Shown one piece after another: positions 25,307 to 33,810 of a DNA stretch of 52,946 nucleotides (position 1 is its first letter; every line of letters starts with the position of its first letter). A program made the translations under genes and the position numbers. Below the pieces are notes generated by a model. That model was not told where the DNA came from. It saw nothing but the letters and a program-made list of their open reading frames with translations, and did no database searches. The DNA comes from JAADEM01 sp965371855 (GTDB taxonomy: Bacteria > Bacteroidota > Bacteroidia > Bacteroidales > Marinilabiliaceae): assembly GCA_965371855.1 (NCBI GenBank), contig CBDUZZ010000032.1:1-52946 (forward strand), given 5' to 3'.

Positions 25307-26533
25307 TTACTCAAACTGAGCAAGTGTCTTTTTAATGATATCTATTGCTTTCATTAACTCCTTTTCGGTAATAACCAATGGTGGAGCAAAACGGATAATA
25401 TGATCATGAGTGGGTTTAGCAATCAGACCATTGTCTTTCATTGCAACGCAAACATCCCAAGCTGTTTTGCCATTTTTAGGTTTAATTACTATGGCATTAA
25501 GCAATCCTTTACCTCTGACTCCATCAATAAGGTCAGAACTAAATTCCATAAGTTCTTTTCTGAATATTTTACCTAACCGGTCAGAGTTTTCTGCAAGTTT
25601 TTCATCTTTAATAACATCCAATGCTGCTATGGCTACTTTGGCTGCTAACGGGTTGCCTCCATAAGTAGAACCATGCTCGCCGGGTTTTATGACAAGCATT
25701 ATATCATCATCTGCAAAAACGGCTGATACAGGGTATACTCCCCCTGAAATAGCTTTGCCCAGAATTAAAACATCAGGTCTTACATTTTCATGGTCGCAAG
25801 CAAGAAGTTTACCAGTGCGTGCAATACCTGTTTGCACTTCATCGGCAATAAAAAGAACATTCTTTTCCTTACACATCTTATAGGCTTTTGTAAGGTATCC
25901 ATCTTCCGGTACATAAACACCGGCTTCCCCCTGGATAGGTTCAACAAGGAAACCCGCTACATTGGGGTCTTCAAGCTCTTTTGCCAAAGCATCCAGATCG
26001 TTATAAGGGATGGTAACAAAGCCGGGAGTGTAAGGTCCATATCCTTTATATGCATCCGGATCAGTTGACATTGATATGATTGTGATAGTACGACCATGAA
26101 AGTTCCCTTCACAAACAATGATCTTAGCCTCATTTTCTGGAATACCCTTTTTCTCATAACCCCATTTACGACAGAGTTTAAGTGCCGTTTCGTCAGCTTC
26201 AGCACCTGTGTTCATAGGAAGAACTTTATCATAACCGAAATAGTTGGTCATATACTCTTCAAACTCTCCAAGAGTACTGTTGAAAAAAGCCCGGGAGGTA
26301 AGTGTAAGTTTTTGTGCCTGCTCAGTTAAAGCATTAATAATTCTGGGATGACAGTGCCCTTGATTAACAGCTGAATATGCTGAAAGGAAATCATAATATT
26401 TTTTTCCTTCAACATCCCACACGTAAATTCCTTCTCCACGGTCAAGAACAACTGGCAGAGGGTGGTAGTTGTGTGCTCCGTATTTTTCTTCGCGTTCAAT
26501 GTATTCTTTCGGAGTCATTTTTGTTGTTGTCAT
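25307..26533 (-). CDS. rocD: Ornithine--oxo-acid transaminase
   Basis: A 408-aa class III PLP aminotransferase from the start at 26533 (MTTTKMTPKEYIEREEKYGAH); the extension to 26578 is unlikely. It transfers the delta-amino group of ornithine to 2-oxoglutarate, giving glutamate semialdehyde. Seen: GAHNYHPLPVVL, YSAVNQGHCHPRI, MNTGAEADETALKLCRKW, GNFHGRT, FLVEPIQGEAGV, DEVQTGIARTGK, PLP Lys in LGKAISGGVYPVSA and GSTYGGNPLA. The YxxHNYxPLPVVL opening is diagnostic of ornithine rather than acetylornithine aminotransferases. It is monocistronic with its own terminator. A TAATTTTG box on the minus strand (26583-26576) could be the -7 element. Confidence 0.92.
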   Translation of the reverse strand: MTTTKMTPKEYIEREEKYGAHNYHPLPVVLDRGEGIYVWDVEGKKYYDFLSAYSAVNQGHCHPRIINALTEQAQKLTLTSRAFFNSTLGEFEEYMTNYFGYDKVLPMNTGAEADETALKLCRKWGYEKKGIPENEAKIIVCEGNFHGRTITIISMSTDPDAYKGYGPYTPGFVTIPYNDLDALAKELEDPNVAGFLVEPIQGEAGVYVPEDGYLTKAYKMCKEKNVLFIADEVQTGIARTGKLLACDHENVRPDVLILGKAISGGVYPVSAVFADDDIMLVIKPGEHGSTYGGNPLAAKVAIAALDVIKDEKLAENSDRLGKIFRKELMEFSSDLIDGVRGKGLLNAIVIKPKNGKTAWDVCVAMKDNGLIAKPTHDHIIRFAPPLVITEKELMKAIDIIKKTLAQFE

Positions 26534-26716
26534 AACTTGTAATTTTTTTTGGTTTAATACTATTGTGTTTGAGAGCAAAATTAGTTTTATTCCTGCACAT
26601 ATGGATATGAAAAAAAGATGAGTTTTGTCAGGAAAATGAGCCGGTATTTAAGCTTAAAACGTTGACAGGTCTAATCAGACTCTGTCAGGTTTTTTGATGC
26701 AGGTATATTTTTTTCT

Positions 26717-26753
26717 AATCACTGTCAGTGTCTTTCAAGACCTGACAGTGATT
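26717..26753. repeat. 17-bp-stem palindrome between rocD and the TonB receptor gene
   Basis: AATCACTGTCAG...CTGACAGTGATT arms pair over 17 bp with one bulge and a 2-3 nt loop. A decayed GACAGGTCT/CTGTCAGG copy precedes it (26661-26692). There is no suitable U tract on the minus side, so it is probably a dispersed repeat rather than a terminator. Confidence 0.5.
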
Positions 26754-26788
26754 AAGTAGCAGAAGTGGTATTTCCCTTCGTGGCATTC

Positions 26789-29248
26789 TTAAAACTCCGC
26801 AATAAGTCTCAGATTTATCCGCCTTGATGTAAGGTAATTTGGAACGGCATACTGACGGTTATTCACATCAGTAACCCAGAAATAAGATATCGTGTTGTCG
26901 ATGTTAAAGAGGTTGAAGAATTCCAGACCCACCCAGAATCTTTTAAATGTTGAGGACTCTTTTTGCTTGTTTTTATTAAAGAAGGCTGTGAAATCTTTTG
27001 AGAATCCCATATCGATTCGTCTGTAGGGCGGCATCCTTAAAGTTGCCTTATAGCGTGGTGATCGGGGAGGACCGAAAGGTAAACCGGTACCAAAAATAAG
27101 GTTAAGATGCACTTTAAAAGTAGGATTACGAGGAAGGTAATCCTGAAAGAATAGTGAAAAATTAACCCTTTGATCAGAAGGGCGTGGAATATATCCGGGA
27201 TAGACAATGTGTTCATTTCCTTCTTCATCAGTTTCAATATAGAAATCGTCAAGTATATCTTCACGCGTTTGCATAATGGAAAGGGTTGCCCATGATTCAA
27301 GCCCTTTTACAAGTTCTCCGTTTATTTTCATATCTAATCCAGTGGCATAACCAATAGCATCGTTTTTACCTGAATACCGGATTCTTACATTATCGACCTG
27401 GTACGAAATAAGGTTTGTGAGCTGTTTGTAATAAGCTTCTGTAGTGAACTTAAAAGGGCGTTCCTGAATATTAAAATAGAGATCTCCGCCCAGAACATAA
27501 TGTACAGATTTTTGTGCTTTTATGTCACTGTTTAATGTGCCATCAGGTAGTCTTAATTCTTTATAAAAAGGACTTTGATAATACATTCCTACGGCACAAC
27601 GAAGCCTGAAGTTATTATTCCTCGCAGGTATGTAACTGACATTTAATCGGGGACTGATAAGAAATTCACTATTATAACTCCAGTAATTCATTCGGACTCC
27701 ATAGTTGAAAAACAGATTTCCTGCATTGGTTTTAAGTTGGTATTCATCCTGTACATATCCTGTTAAACGATGAGAATTTATATCCAGATTCATATTAAGT
27801 GAATATGCCAGTTCAAGCTCTTCAGGAGTATTTGGAATTGAATATCCGGCAGAATCGCGCATTTCCCATTCGTTTATATAATCAGAAAAGTATTCATGCT
27901 GGTATTTTACCTGCCACGAAAGTAAATGTTCATTTAACCGGTGTTTGCCCTGAACGGAAATATTCTGAATTACTCCTAACAGGCTGTTACGGGCATGCTG
28001 CAGGTAACTTCCTACGCCGATATTGGTGATGCCTTTATCAGGGTCAGGCTCTTCTTCCGGTAACGACTCCAGTTCTTGTAACCAATATTGGCCTAATATA
28101 TCGTAAGTCTCTTCTTCGTATGTTCTGTAGCCTGATAATAATAACTTGAAATGATTGTTGTTGTCACGAGAGTGTGACAGAGCAAAAGATCCAAATCCTG
28201 TATTAAAGAGATCTTTTTCTTCACCCTCAAAATATATTTTGAGCTTTTTCACCTCACTAATTGTACCAAAAACTGTCTCTCTGTCTTCGGGTATGAAATC
28301 ATAGGCATTCCTTGAATAATATCCCAACCCTTCAATACTCCATGCATGATTAATGCGGTATGTAATGAAAGTTTGTACATCTAAAAATGAAGGGTTGTAA
28401 TCTCCTTTTACATCCATTGTGCCAAGAAGATACTTATTTGTTTTGTACCTTACACCTGTAATATAACTGAGTTTTTTGTTTTTTGATATTCCTTCAACAT
28501 GCCCTGATGCCCCAAGAAGACTAACTTGTGCACTTCCGGCAAATTCATCAGGTTGTTTGTAGTTTATATCTAACACCGATGACATCTTATCTCCATATTC
28601 AGTGTTAAATCCACCAGGCGAGAACTTAACGGAAGATACAAGTTCAGGGTTTACAAAACTCAGACCTTCCTGTTGTCCGGCACGGATAAGAAAAGGTCTG
28701 TAAACCTCAATGCCGTTTACATAAACAAGGTTTTCATCATAATTGCCGCCACGTACACGGTACTGTGAACTTAATTCATTGTTTGATGTTACACCTAATT
28801 GGGTTTTAATTAGTCCTTCTATATTGCTACCTGAGGCATCAGGTAATATATTTGTAAGATTAGCATCTATTTTGGTCAGATTCCCGTTTGAGTGAGTTCC
28901 TTTAACATTAACTTCTGAAATTTGTTCGTTTTTTGTGGAAAGGGATATCTTTATTTCGGTAAGCTTATCATCTTTATTAATGGTATGTTCTTTAGTAACA
29001 TAACCTATTGAAGATATTTGAAAAACAATGGGGTAATCCGGTTTTGTTCGAATTGTAAAAGAGCCGGTGTTATTTGTTACTGTTCCTGTTGTTGTTGTTT
29101 TTACTAAAATATTTGCATTTTCAACAGGTATAGATGTTGAATCAACTATTGTACCTGAAATGGTTACTTTTTGTTGACCTTCAATCTGTAATGCGGATAA
29201 TAAAAACAGTATAAATGATAAAATTATTGAAAGCCTGTAATTCATCAA
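26789..29248 (-). CDS. TonB-dependent outer-membrane receptor with N-terminal carboxypeptidase-like domain
   Basis: An 819-aa receptor. A signal peptide (LSIILSFILFLLSALQIEG) is followed by a CarboxypepD_reg-like domain (VTISGTIVDSTSIPVENANILV..., residues about 26-110), a TonB plug (LPDASGSNIEGLIKTQLGV, YRVRGGNYDENLVYVNG) and a 22-strand barrel ending in a terminal aromatic/Phe (RRINLRLIAEF). There is no SusD partner, so it is probably not a SusCD glycan system. The substrate is unknown. It is divergent from the dehydrogenase gene at 29362. Confidence 0.88.
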   Translation of the reverse strand: MMNYRLSIILSFILFLLSALQIEGQQKVTISGTIVDSTSIPVENANILVKTTTTGTVTNNTGSFTIRTKPDYPIVFQISSIGYVTKEHTINKDDKLTEIKISLSTKNEQISEVNVKGTHSNGNLTKIDANLTNILPDASGSNIEGLIKTQLGVTSNNELSSQYRVRGGNYDENLVYVNGIEVYRPFLIRAGQQEGLSFVNPELVSSVKFSPGGFNTEYGDKMSSVLDINYKQPDEFAGSAQVSLLGASGHVEGISKNKKLSYITGVRYKTNKYLLGTMDVKGDYNPSFLDVQTFITYRINHAWSIEGLGYYSRNAYDFIPEDRETVFGTISEVKKLKIYFEGEEKDLFNTGFGSFALSHSRDNNNHFKLLLSGYRTYEEETYDILGQYWLQELESLPEEEPDPDKGITNIGVGSYLQHARNSLLGVIQNISVQGKHRLNEHLLSWQVKYQHEYFSDYINEWEMRDSAGYSIPNTPEELELAYSLNMNLDINSHRLTGYVQDEYQLKTNAGNLFFNYGVRMNYWSYNSEFLISPRLNVSYIPARNNNFRLRCAVGMYYQSPFYKELRLPDGTLNSDIKAQKSVHYVLGGDLYFNIQERPFKFTTEAYYKQLTNLISYQVDNVRIRYSGKNDAIGYATGLDMKINGELVKGLESWATLSIMQTREDILDDFYIETDEEGNEHIVYPGYIPRPSDQRVNFSLFFQDYLPRNPTFKVHLNLIFGTGLPFGPPRSPRYKATLRMPPYRRIDMGFSKDFTAFFNKNKQKESSTFKRFWVGLEFFNLFNIDNTISYFWVTDVNNRQYAVPNYLTSRRINLRLIAEF

Positions 29249-29361
29249 TTGTCTATAAAATTAGTTTATGAACTTTATTTCATCAGGTTGCGAATATAGC
29301 ATAAATCATAATATTTTGTTGGTAACGAGATTTAGTATATTTTTAAATAAAAATTATTATC

Positions 29362-30360
29362 GTGAAACGAAAAGTTGTTGTTGCTCTGTCAGTCCCTAAA
29401 GAGGGTTTTATAGATAAACTGAAAAATTGGAATATTATTTTTCCTGATGGAGAAAAATTTGAAGGAAATGAGTTTTCAAATGCGATTGTAAATGCTGATG
29501 TAATTGTTTCTGTTTTTGGTCATAAGCTTGAAAATTCAGTTCTTGATAAAGCTCTAAAGTTGAAAATGATTGCAAATTTCGGAGCAGGATATGATAATGT
29601 GGATGTGGGGTATTGTAATAAGCGCGGCATACTGGTGACTAATTGCCCTGATCCTGTAACTGAACCTACAGCTGAGTTAGCCTTTGGTTTAATGCTTGCA
29701 GTAACCCGGCATATTGTAGAAATAAATAATAGGTTACGCTCAAATGAACTGCTACAATGGGGAGTAATGCGTAATTTGTCATCAACATTGGTTGGTAAGA
29801 AAATTGGAATTGTTGGTATGGGTGCCATTGGTAAGGCTGTCGCACGCAGGGCTGTAGCCTCCGGAATGGAGGTGTATTACTTTAATCGTAACAGGTTGGA
29901 AAAGAAAGTTGAAAGTACTTACAATGCAACATGGCTACCTTTTGATGAGTTACTGAAACAGTCGGATGTTGTATCACTTAATGTACCACTAACAAATGAT
30001 ACCAATGGAATGATGGGAGAGAGGGAATTTGAAATTATGAAGAATGAAGCAGTAATTATTAATACCGCAAGAGGTGCGGTTATCAAAGAGGGGGAACTTA
30101 TCCGGGCTTTGAAAAATCGTGAAATCGCCGGTGCCGGACTTGATGTTTTTGAGAATGAACCGAAAATACCTGCAGAGCTATTCGATTTGCCGAACGTTGT
30201 TTTAATGCCGCATCTTGGGTCTGCTACCATGGAAGCCAGGGCTGAGATGTCACGTGTTGTTGCTCAAAATATATCTGATGCTTTCAGTGGAAAGATGCCA
30301 CCGAATATTGTTAACGGTGAGGTGTGGGATGATTGGAAGAATTATGTGTTAAGGTGTTAA
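29362..30360 (+). CDS. D-2-hydroxyacid dehydrogenase (glyoxylate/hydroxypyruvate reductase-like)
   Basis: A 332-aa NAD(P)-dependent oxidoreductase using a GTG start at 29362, the first in-frame start after a stop. NFGAGYDNVDV opens the catalytic domain and GIVGMGAIGKAVARR is the GxGxxG dinucleotide fold (about residues 148-164). INTARGAVIKEGEL, AGLDVFENEP and MPHLGSAT carry the Arg, Glu and His of the catalytic triad. The residue after the second beta strand is Asn in YFNRNR, which leaves NAD versus NADP open. Closest in feel to glyoxylate reductase/D-glycerate dehydrogenase. No pathway partner is adjacent. Confidence 0.88.
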   Translation: MKRKVVVALSVPKEGFIDKLKNWNIIFPDGEKFEGNEFSNAIVNADVIVSVFGHKLENSVLDKALKLKMIANFGAGYDNVDVGYCNKRGILVTNCPDPVTEPTAELAFGLMLAVTRHIVEINNRLRSNELLQWGVMRNLSSTLVGKKIGIVGMGAIGKAVARRAVASGMEVYYFNRNRLEKKVESTYNATWLPFDELLKQSDVVSLNVPLTNDTNGMMGEREFEIMKNEAVIINTARGAVIKEGELIRALKNREIAGAGLDVFENEPKIPAELFDLPNVVLMPHLGSATMEARAEMSRVVAQNISDAFSGKMPPNIVNGEVWDDWKNYVLRC

Positions 30361-30382
30361 TGAGATATATAGTGTTTTTATA

Positions 30383-30513
30383 CTAGTGTCAAGGTAAGTC
30401 CTTGTTGACACATGAGATTGCTTCATCCTCGTTTCTCGTTTTCGCAATGACGTCATTACGAGGAGGTACGACGAAGTAATCTAAATATAATTTTATGGTT
30501 GACTTAACACTAG
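30383..30513. repeat. 131-bp nested palindromic repeat, MITE-like
   Basis: Outer ends CTAGTGT (30383-30389) and ACACTAG (30507-30513) are complementary. Inside, AGATTGCTTC (30415-30424) pairs with GAAGTAATCT (30472-30481), and CGCAATGACGTCATTACG (30443-30460) is a central palindrome. The nested arms and lack of a reading frame suggest a composite non-autonomous repeat. It fills most of the gap before yjbQ. Confidence 0.6.
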
Positions 30514-30589
30514 GCAGAAAAACAAATAAACAAATTTCACAATAAATAAATATTTGAATCTTCAAACCTCACAAATAACAGTTAAAATA

Positions 30590-31000
30590 ATGGTTAAACA
30601 AATAGAATTCACTCTTCCGGCATTTAAGCGTGGCTGTCACATCATAACAAGTCATATCACTTCAAGGTTGACGGAGTTGCCTGAAAACGGACTGTTGCAG
30701 GTTTTCATAAAGCATACCTCGGCGGCTTTAACATTGAATGAGAACGCCGATCCAAGTGTGTTACGTGATATGGATTACATTTTAGATAACATTGTACCCG
30801 AAAATGATAAAGGGTATTTTCATACTTTAGAAGGCGATGACGATATGCCAGCTCATGCAAAATCTTCTCTGTTAGGTTCATCACTTATGATTCCTGTAGC
30901 AAACGGAAGACTGAACCTGGGAACATGGCAGGGAGTTTATCTTTGCGAGTTTAGAAATTTCGGCGGACCAAGAGTGCTTGTTTTAACACTGATTTATTAA
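30590..31000 (+). CDS. YjbQ/UPF0047 family protein
   Basis: 136 aa from the ATG at 30590; a TTG at 30554 is less likely. Family hallmarks are IKHTSAALTLNENADPSV, GDDDMPAHAKSSLLG and GTWQGVYLCEFRNFGGPR with the conserved His and Asp cluster. E. coli YjbQ shows weak thiamin-phosphate-synthase-like activity, but the physiological role is unclear. It lies 72 bp upstream of the 596-aa NPD-like gene and may share its transcript. Confidence 0.9.
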   Translation: MVKQIEFTLPAFKRGCHIITSHITSRLTELPENGLLQVFIKHTSAALTLNENADPSVLRDMDYILDNIVPENDKGYFHTLEGDDDMPAHAKSSLLGSSLMIPVANGRLNLGTWQGVYLCEFRNFGGPRVLVLTLIY

Positions 31001-31072
31001 ATTTGCTATCGGTCAATCTTTTTTATTGTTATTATACGTACATTTACCACCTTAATATTATATAAATTGTAT

Positions 31073-32863
31073 ATGAATTTTTTTGAAGGACACACGTTTC
31101 ATATTCCGGTTCTGGGAATTGGATATTCTTTAGATACTCCTGTTATAGTTGCGCCATACGGTATCTCTTCAGTTATGTCTTTGGTTGATGATACTCTGAT
31201 TGAAGAGGTTCGAAAGTTTTACTGTGAAAAGTTAAACATTCCTTTTCAAGCCATATCTGATAAGGTCGATGATTTCAGGGCAAAAAGAATTACTACTTAT
31301 CTGAATATGGTAGATGATATGGTAAAAGATAAAGTAGAAGAATTAAAAAAGTCTGCTTTAAAGGCCGGTAGTGAGATTGAAAAATATATTAATCTGTTAC
31401 CTGATTTTTCTAATATTAAAGAAAAATTCAACCTTGCTGATAAAAGTCGTCAAGCTTTTGAGGACGTTACTAATTGGGTTAATGAAAATTTACTTCCCGG
31501 TTCTATTGATGTTAACATCATGACGAAACTGGATAAAGCAAATGTTAAGAATGGCGAATACTTACCGATTGAGTATAATGATGCTCATGCTGCTTTACGT
31601 GGATTTGCCAACAGTAAGTTAAGTTCGGCAATTGTATTTTCAGCCGGTATGAGTCCCAGATTATATAGTTATTTGGAGAATTTTAAAGACTTCTATCCTG
31701 ATGAGGCCGGACAGATAAAGAAAAGAATAATTCTGAAAGTTAGTGATTTTCGCTCGGCATTTGTGCAGGGTAAAATGTTAGCAGCCAAAGGGCTTTGGAT
31801 TTCGGAATATCGTATGGAATCGGGAGTTAACTGTGGCGGTCATGCATTTCCTACAAATGGTGTTTTATTTGGTCCAATACTTGAAGAGTTTCTGCAAAAA
31901 AGAGAAACGCTTTATACAACCTGTCTTGATGCTTATAAAGAGGGTTTGAAGAAGAAAGGTTTAAATGAACCTGCTGAAACGCCTGAGATTATAGTTACTG
32001 CTCAGGGAGGAGTAGGTACTACAGAAGAGCATGAGTTCTTACTTAATTATTATAAACTCGACAGAGTAGGATGGGGGACACCATTCCTGCTTGTTCCTGA
32101 GGTTATTGGCATTGATAAAGATACAGTAAATTTGCTTGCCAAAGCAAAAGAAAAGGATTTGTGTTATAGTGACATTTCTCCTCTTGGTATTCCTTTTAAC
32201 AGTGTGAATGGCGCCTCAATGGGTGTCAGGAAATTTGAGCTTGCCAAACAAGGTAAACCGGGCTCTCCTTGCACTAAGGCTTTTTTGAGATATAACACCG
32301 AATATACTGATAAACCTATTTGTACATCATCACGACAATATCAAACTCTCAAATTGAAAGAATTGGATGAACTCAATTTGCCTGATAAAGAGTACAATGA
32401 GGCTTATAATAAAATTATTGAAAAAGAGTGTATTTGTGTTGGCCTTGGTGTAGCTTCAGTTATGTCGAAGAATATACCTATTAAGACAACTGATAAAGTA
32501 ACTGTTTGCCCGGGTCCTAACATGGCATATTATTCAAAAGAGAGAAGTTTGCAGGGTATGGTGGATCACATTTACGGGCGTAAAAATATTTTGGATGACC
32601 GACCTCGCCCTCACATGTTTTTAAAGGAGTTGGAGATGTATCTTGATATTTTTAAGAAGAGAATAGAAGCATTCCTGAAAAACCCTGATAATAAAAGGGA
32701 AAAAAAGCAGCTTACACAGTTTAAGAAAAATATGCTGGAGGGTGTTCAATATTACAGAGAGCTTTTTGATGCAAAGAAGAAAGAGGTTGCAAAGGAACTT
32801 GATAACCTGCTTAATAAATATCCTGTGCTTCATCAGGATATTGATGTTGCTGAAAAAGTATAA
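31073..32863 (+). CDS. Conserved 596-aa protein, NPD/NMO-like TIM-barrel with Cys-rich C-terminal part
   Basis: Start at 31073 (MNFFEGHTFHIPVLGIGYSL). Several segments recall 2-nitropropane-dioxygenase/nitronate-monooxygenase flavoproteins: TPVIVAPYGISSVMSLV near the N-terminus, NCGGHAF at about residue 255, then TAQGGVGTTEEHEFLL and GWGTPFLLVPEVIG (about 305-345). These correspond to the glycine-rich FMN-phosphate and barrel strands. The C-terminal third has conserved-looking cysteines in GSPCTKAFL, ICTSSRQY, ECICVGLG and VCPGPNMAY, which could bind a metal or Fe-S cluster, followed by a Lys-rich helical tail. Function is unknown and the fold call is inference. It ends at a strong terminator. 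Confidence 0.6.
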   Translation: MNFFEGHTFHIPVLGIGYSLDTPVIVAPYGISSVMSLVDDTLIEEVRKFYCEKLNIPFQAISDKVDDFRAKRITTYLNMVDDMVKDKVEELKKSALKAGSEIEKYINLLPDFSNIKEKFNLADKSRQAFEDVTNWVNENLLPGSIDVNIMTKLDKANVKNGEYLPIEYNDAHAALRGFANSKLSSAIVFSAGMSPRLYSYLENFKDFYPDEAGQIKKRIILKVSDFRSAFVQGKMLAAKGLWISEYRMESGVNCGGHAFPTNGVLFGPILEEFLQKRETLYTTCLDAYKEGLKKKGLNEPAETPEIIVTAQGGVGTTEEHEFLLNYYKLDRVGWGTPFLLVPEVIGIDKDTVNLLAKAKEKDLCYSDISPLGIPFNSVNGASMGVRKFELAKQGKPGSPCTKAFLRYNTEYTDKPICTSSRQYQTLKLKELDELNLPDKEYNEAYNKIIEKECICVGLGVASVMSKNIPIKTTDKVTVCPGPNMAYYSKERSLQGMVDHIYGRKNILDDRPRPHMFLKELEMYLDIFKKRIEAFLKNPDNKREKKQLTQFKKNMLEGVQYYRELFDAKKKEVAKELDNLLNKYPVLHQDIDVAEKV

Positions 32864-32884
32864 TAGCAATAAAAGTTTTATTTT

Positions 32885-32922
32885 AGACCTGATACATTTC
32901 TTCGTTATCAGGTCTTTTTTTT
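32885..32922 (+). terminator. Terminator after the NPD-like gene
   Basis: AGACCTGATA (32885-32894) pairs with TATCAGGTCT (32906-32915) around an 11-nt loop, followed by a T8 run to 32922. It separates this transcript from btuF. Confidence 0.92.
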
Positions 32923-32924
32923 GA

Positions 32925-32932
32925 TATATTTG
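32925..32932 (+). promoter_or_regulatory. Candidate -7 box for btuF1-btuC-btuD
   Basis: TATATTTG matches TAnnTTTG and begins 3 nt after the terminator's T run, 23 bp before the btuF1 ATG. The resulting leader is too short for a riboswitch. Confidence 0.5.
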
Positions 32933-32954
32933 CAGTTTAGAAACACAAAATTCT

Positions 32955-33794
32955 ATGAGAAAAATATTGTTTTTTATTACTGCTGCTTTTATCGTCGTTT
33001 CATGTAATATTTCATCTAATAGAAATAATAACACTTCAAATAATAATATTCGTATAATTTCTCTCGCTCCTTCAATAACCCAAGAACTGGAAGAGTTGGA
33101 GATGACAGAGAATATTGTTGGTGCTACATCGTATTGCAATATCACCACTGATAATAAGGATTTGATAATAGGTGATGCCATAAATGTAAATATTGAAAAG
33201 GTACTTCTTCTTAAACCTGATATTATTCTGACTACAGCATTAACTAAGAAGAGTACAATTGACCTTTTCCGTGAAAACGGAATTACAGTTCAAATAATTG
33301 GAAAAATTGACTCGTTTGATGATCTATGCAATCAGTTTAAAGAACTTGGTGAAATAGTTGACAGAGAGGAAAAGGCAATGTCGGTAATTGCATTTGCAAG
33401 GAGTAAAATTGATAGTTTAAAAAATATTGTATCTCAATCTTATCCAAAACAAAAGGTCTTTATTCAAATAGGTGTTAATCCTATTTTTGCTGTTATTCCA
33501 AATACTTTTATGGCCGATTACATAGAATTTGCCGGATGTGAAAATATTACACAAGGATTTGCTAAAGGAACTATTTCGAGAGAAACCATTTTAAATCGTA
33601 ACCCGGATGTAATTTTAATAGCTACGATGGGAATTGTAGGTGATCAGGAAAAAGAGTTGTGGGAGAGTTTTTCGGAGATGAGTGCTGCAAAAAAAAAGAA
33701 AGTGTATATTATCGATTCACAAGTTGCCTGTGTGCCTACAGTTCTTAATTTTGTAATAGCATTTGAGGAGATAGTAAAACTTATTAATGAATGA
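32955..33794 (+). CDS. btuF: Cobalamin ABC transporter substrate-binding lipoprotein (BtuF-like, copy 1)
   Basis: A 279-aa periplasmic-binding protein of the BtuF/FepB class. The N-terminus MRKILFFITAAFIVVSC is a lipobox signal with Cys17. RIISLAPSITQELEELEMTENIVGATSYC is the family's N-lobe start, KVLLLKPDIIL the strand before the hinge helix, and GTISRETILNRNPDVILIATMG the C-lobe. A low-complexity Ser/Asn linker (NISSNRNNNTSNNN) follows the Cys. It is first in a btuF-btuC-btuD set and has a close paralogue at 42820. Cobalamin specificity is inferred from the riboswitch-linked paralogue and neighbouring B12 genes. Confidence 0.85.
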   Translation: MRKILFFITAAFIVVSCNISSNRNNNTSNNNIRIISLAPSITQELEELEMTENIVGATSYCNITTDNKDLIIGDAINVNIEKVLLLKPDIILTTALTKKSTIDLFRENGITVQIIGKIDSFDDLCNQFKELGEIVDREEKAMSVIAFARSKIDSLKNIVSQSYPKQKVFIQIGVNPIFAVIPNTFMADYIEFAGCENITQGFAKGTISRETILNRNPDVILIATMGIVGDQEKELWESFSEMSAAKKKKVYIIDSQVACVPTVLNFVIAFEEIVKLINE

Positions 33795-33810
33795 GGGAGG
33801 CTTATTTTAT

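Noticed and set aside
26717..26753. Terminator for the TonB-dependent receptor gene
   Set aside because: The hairpin is strong but is followed by A-rich rather than U-rich sequence on the transcribed strand, and a decayed copy is adjacent, so a dispersed repeat is more likely.
32621..33181. 186-codon minus-strand open frame across the terminator and btuF1 start
   Set aside because: It crosses a strong terminator and overlaps two well-supported genes on the other strand; composition is that of a shadow frame.
33787..33810. btuC start overlapping btuF by 8 bp
   Set aside because: A GGGAGG ribosome-binding site sits inside this stretch and points to the ATG at 33811.
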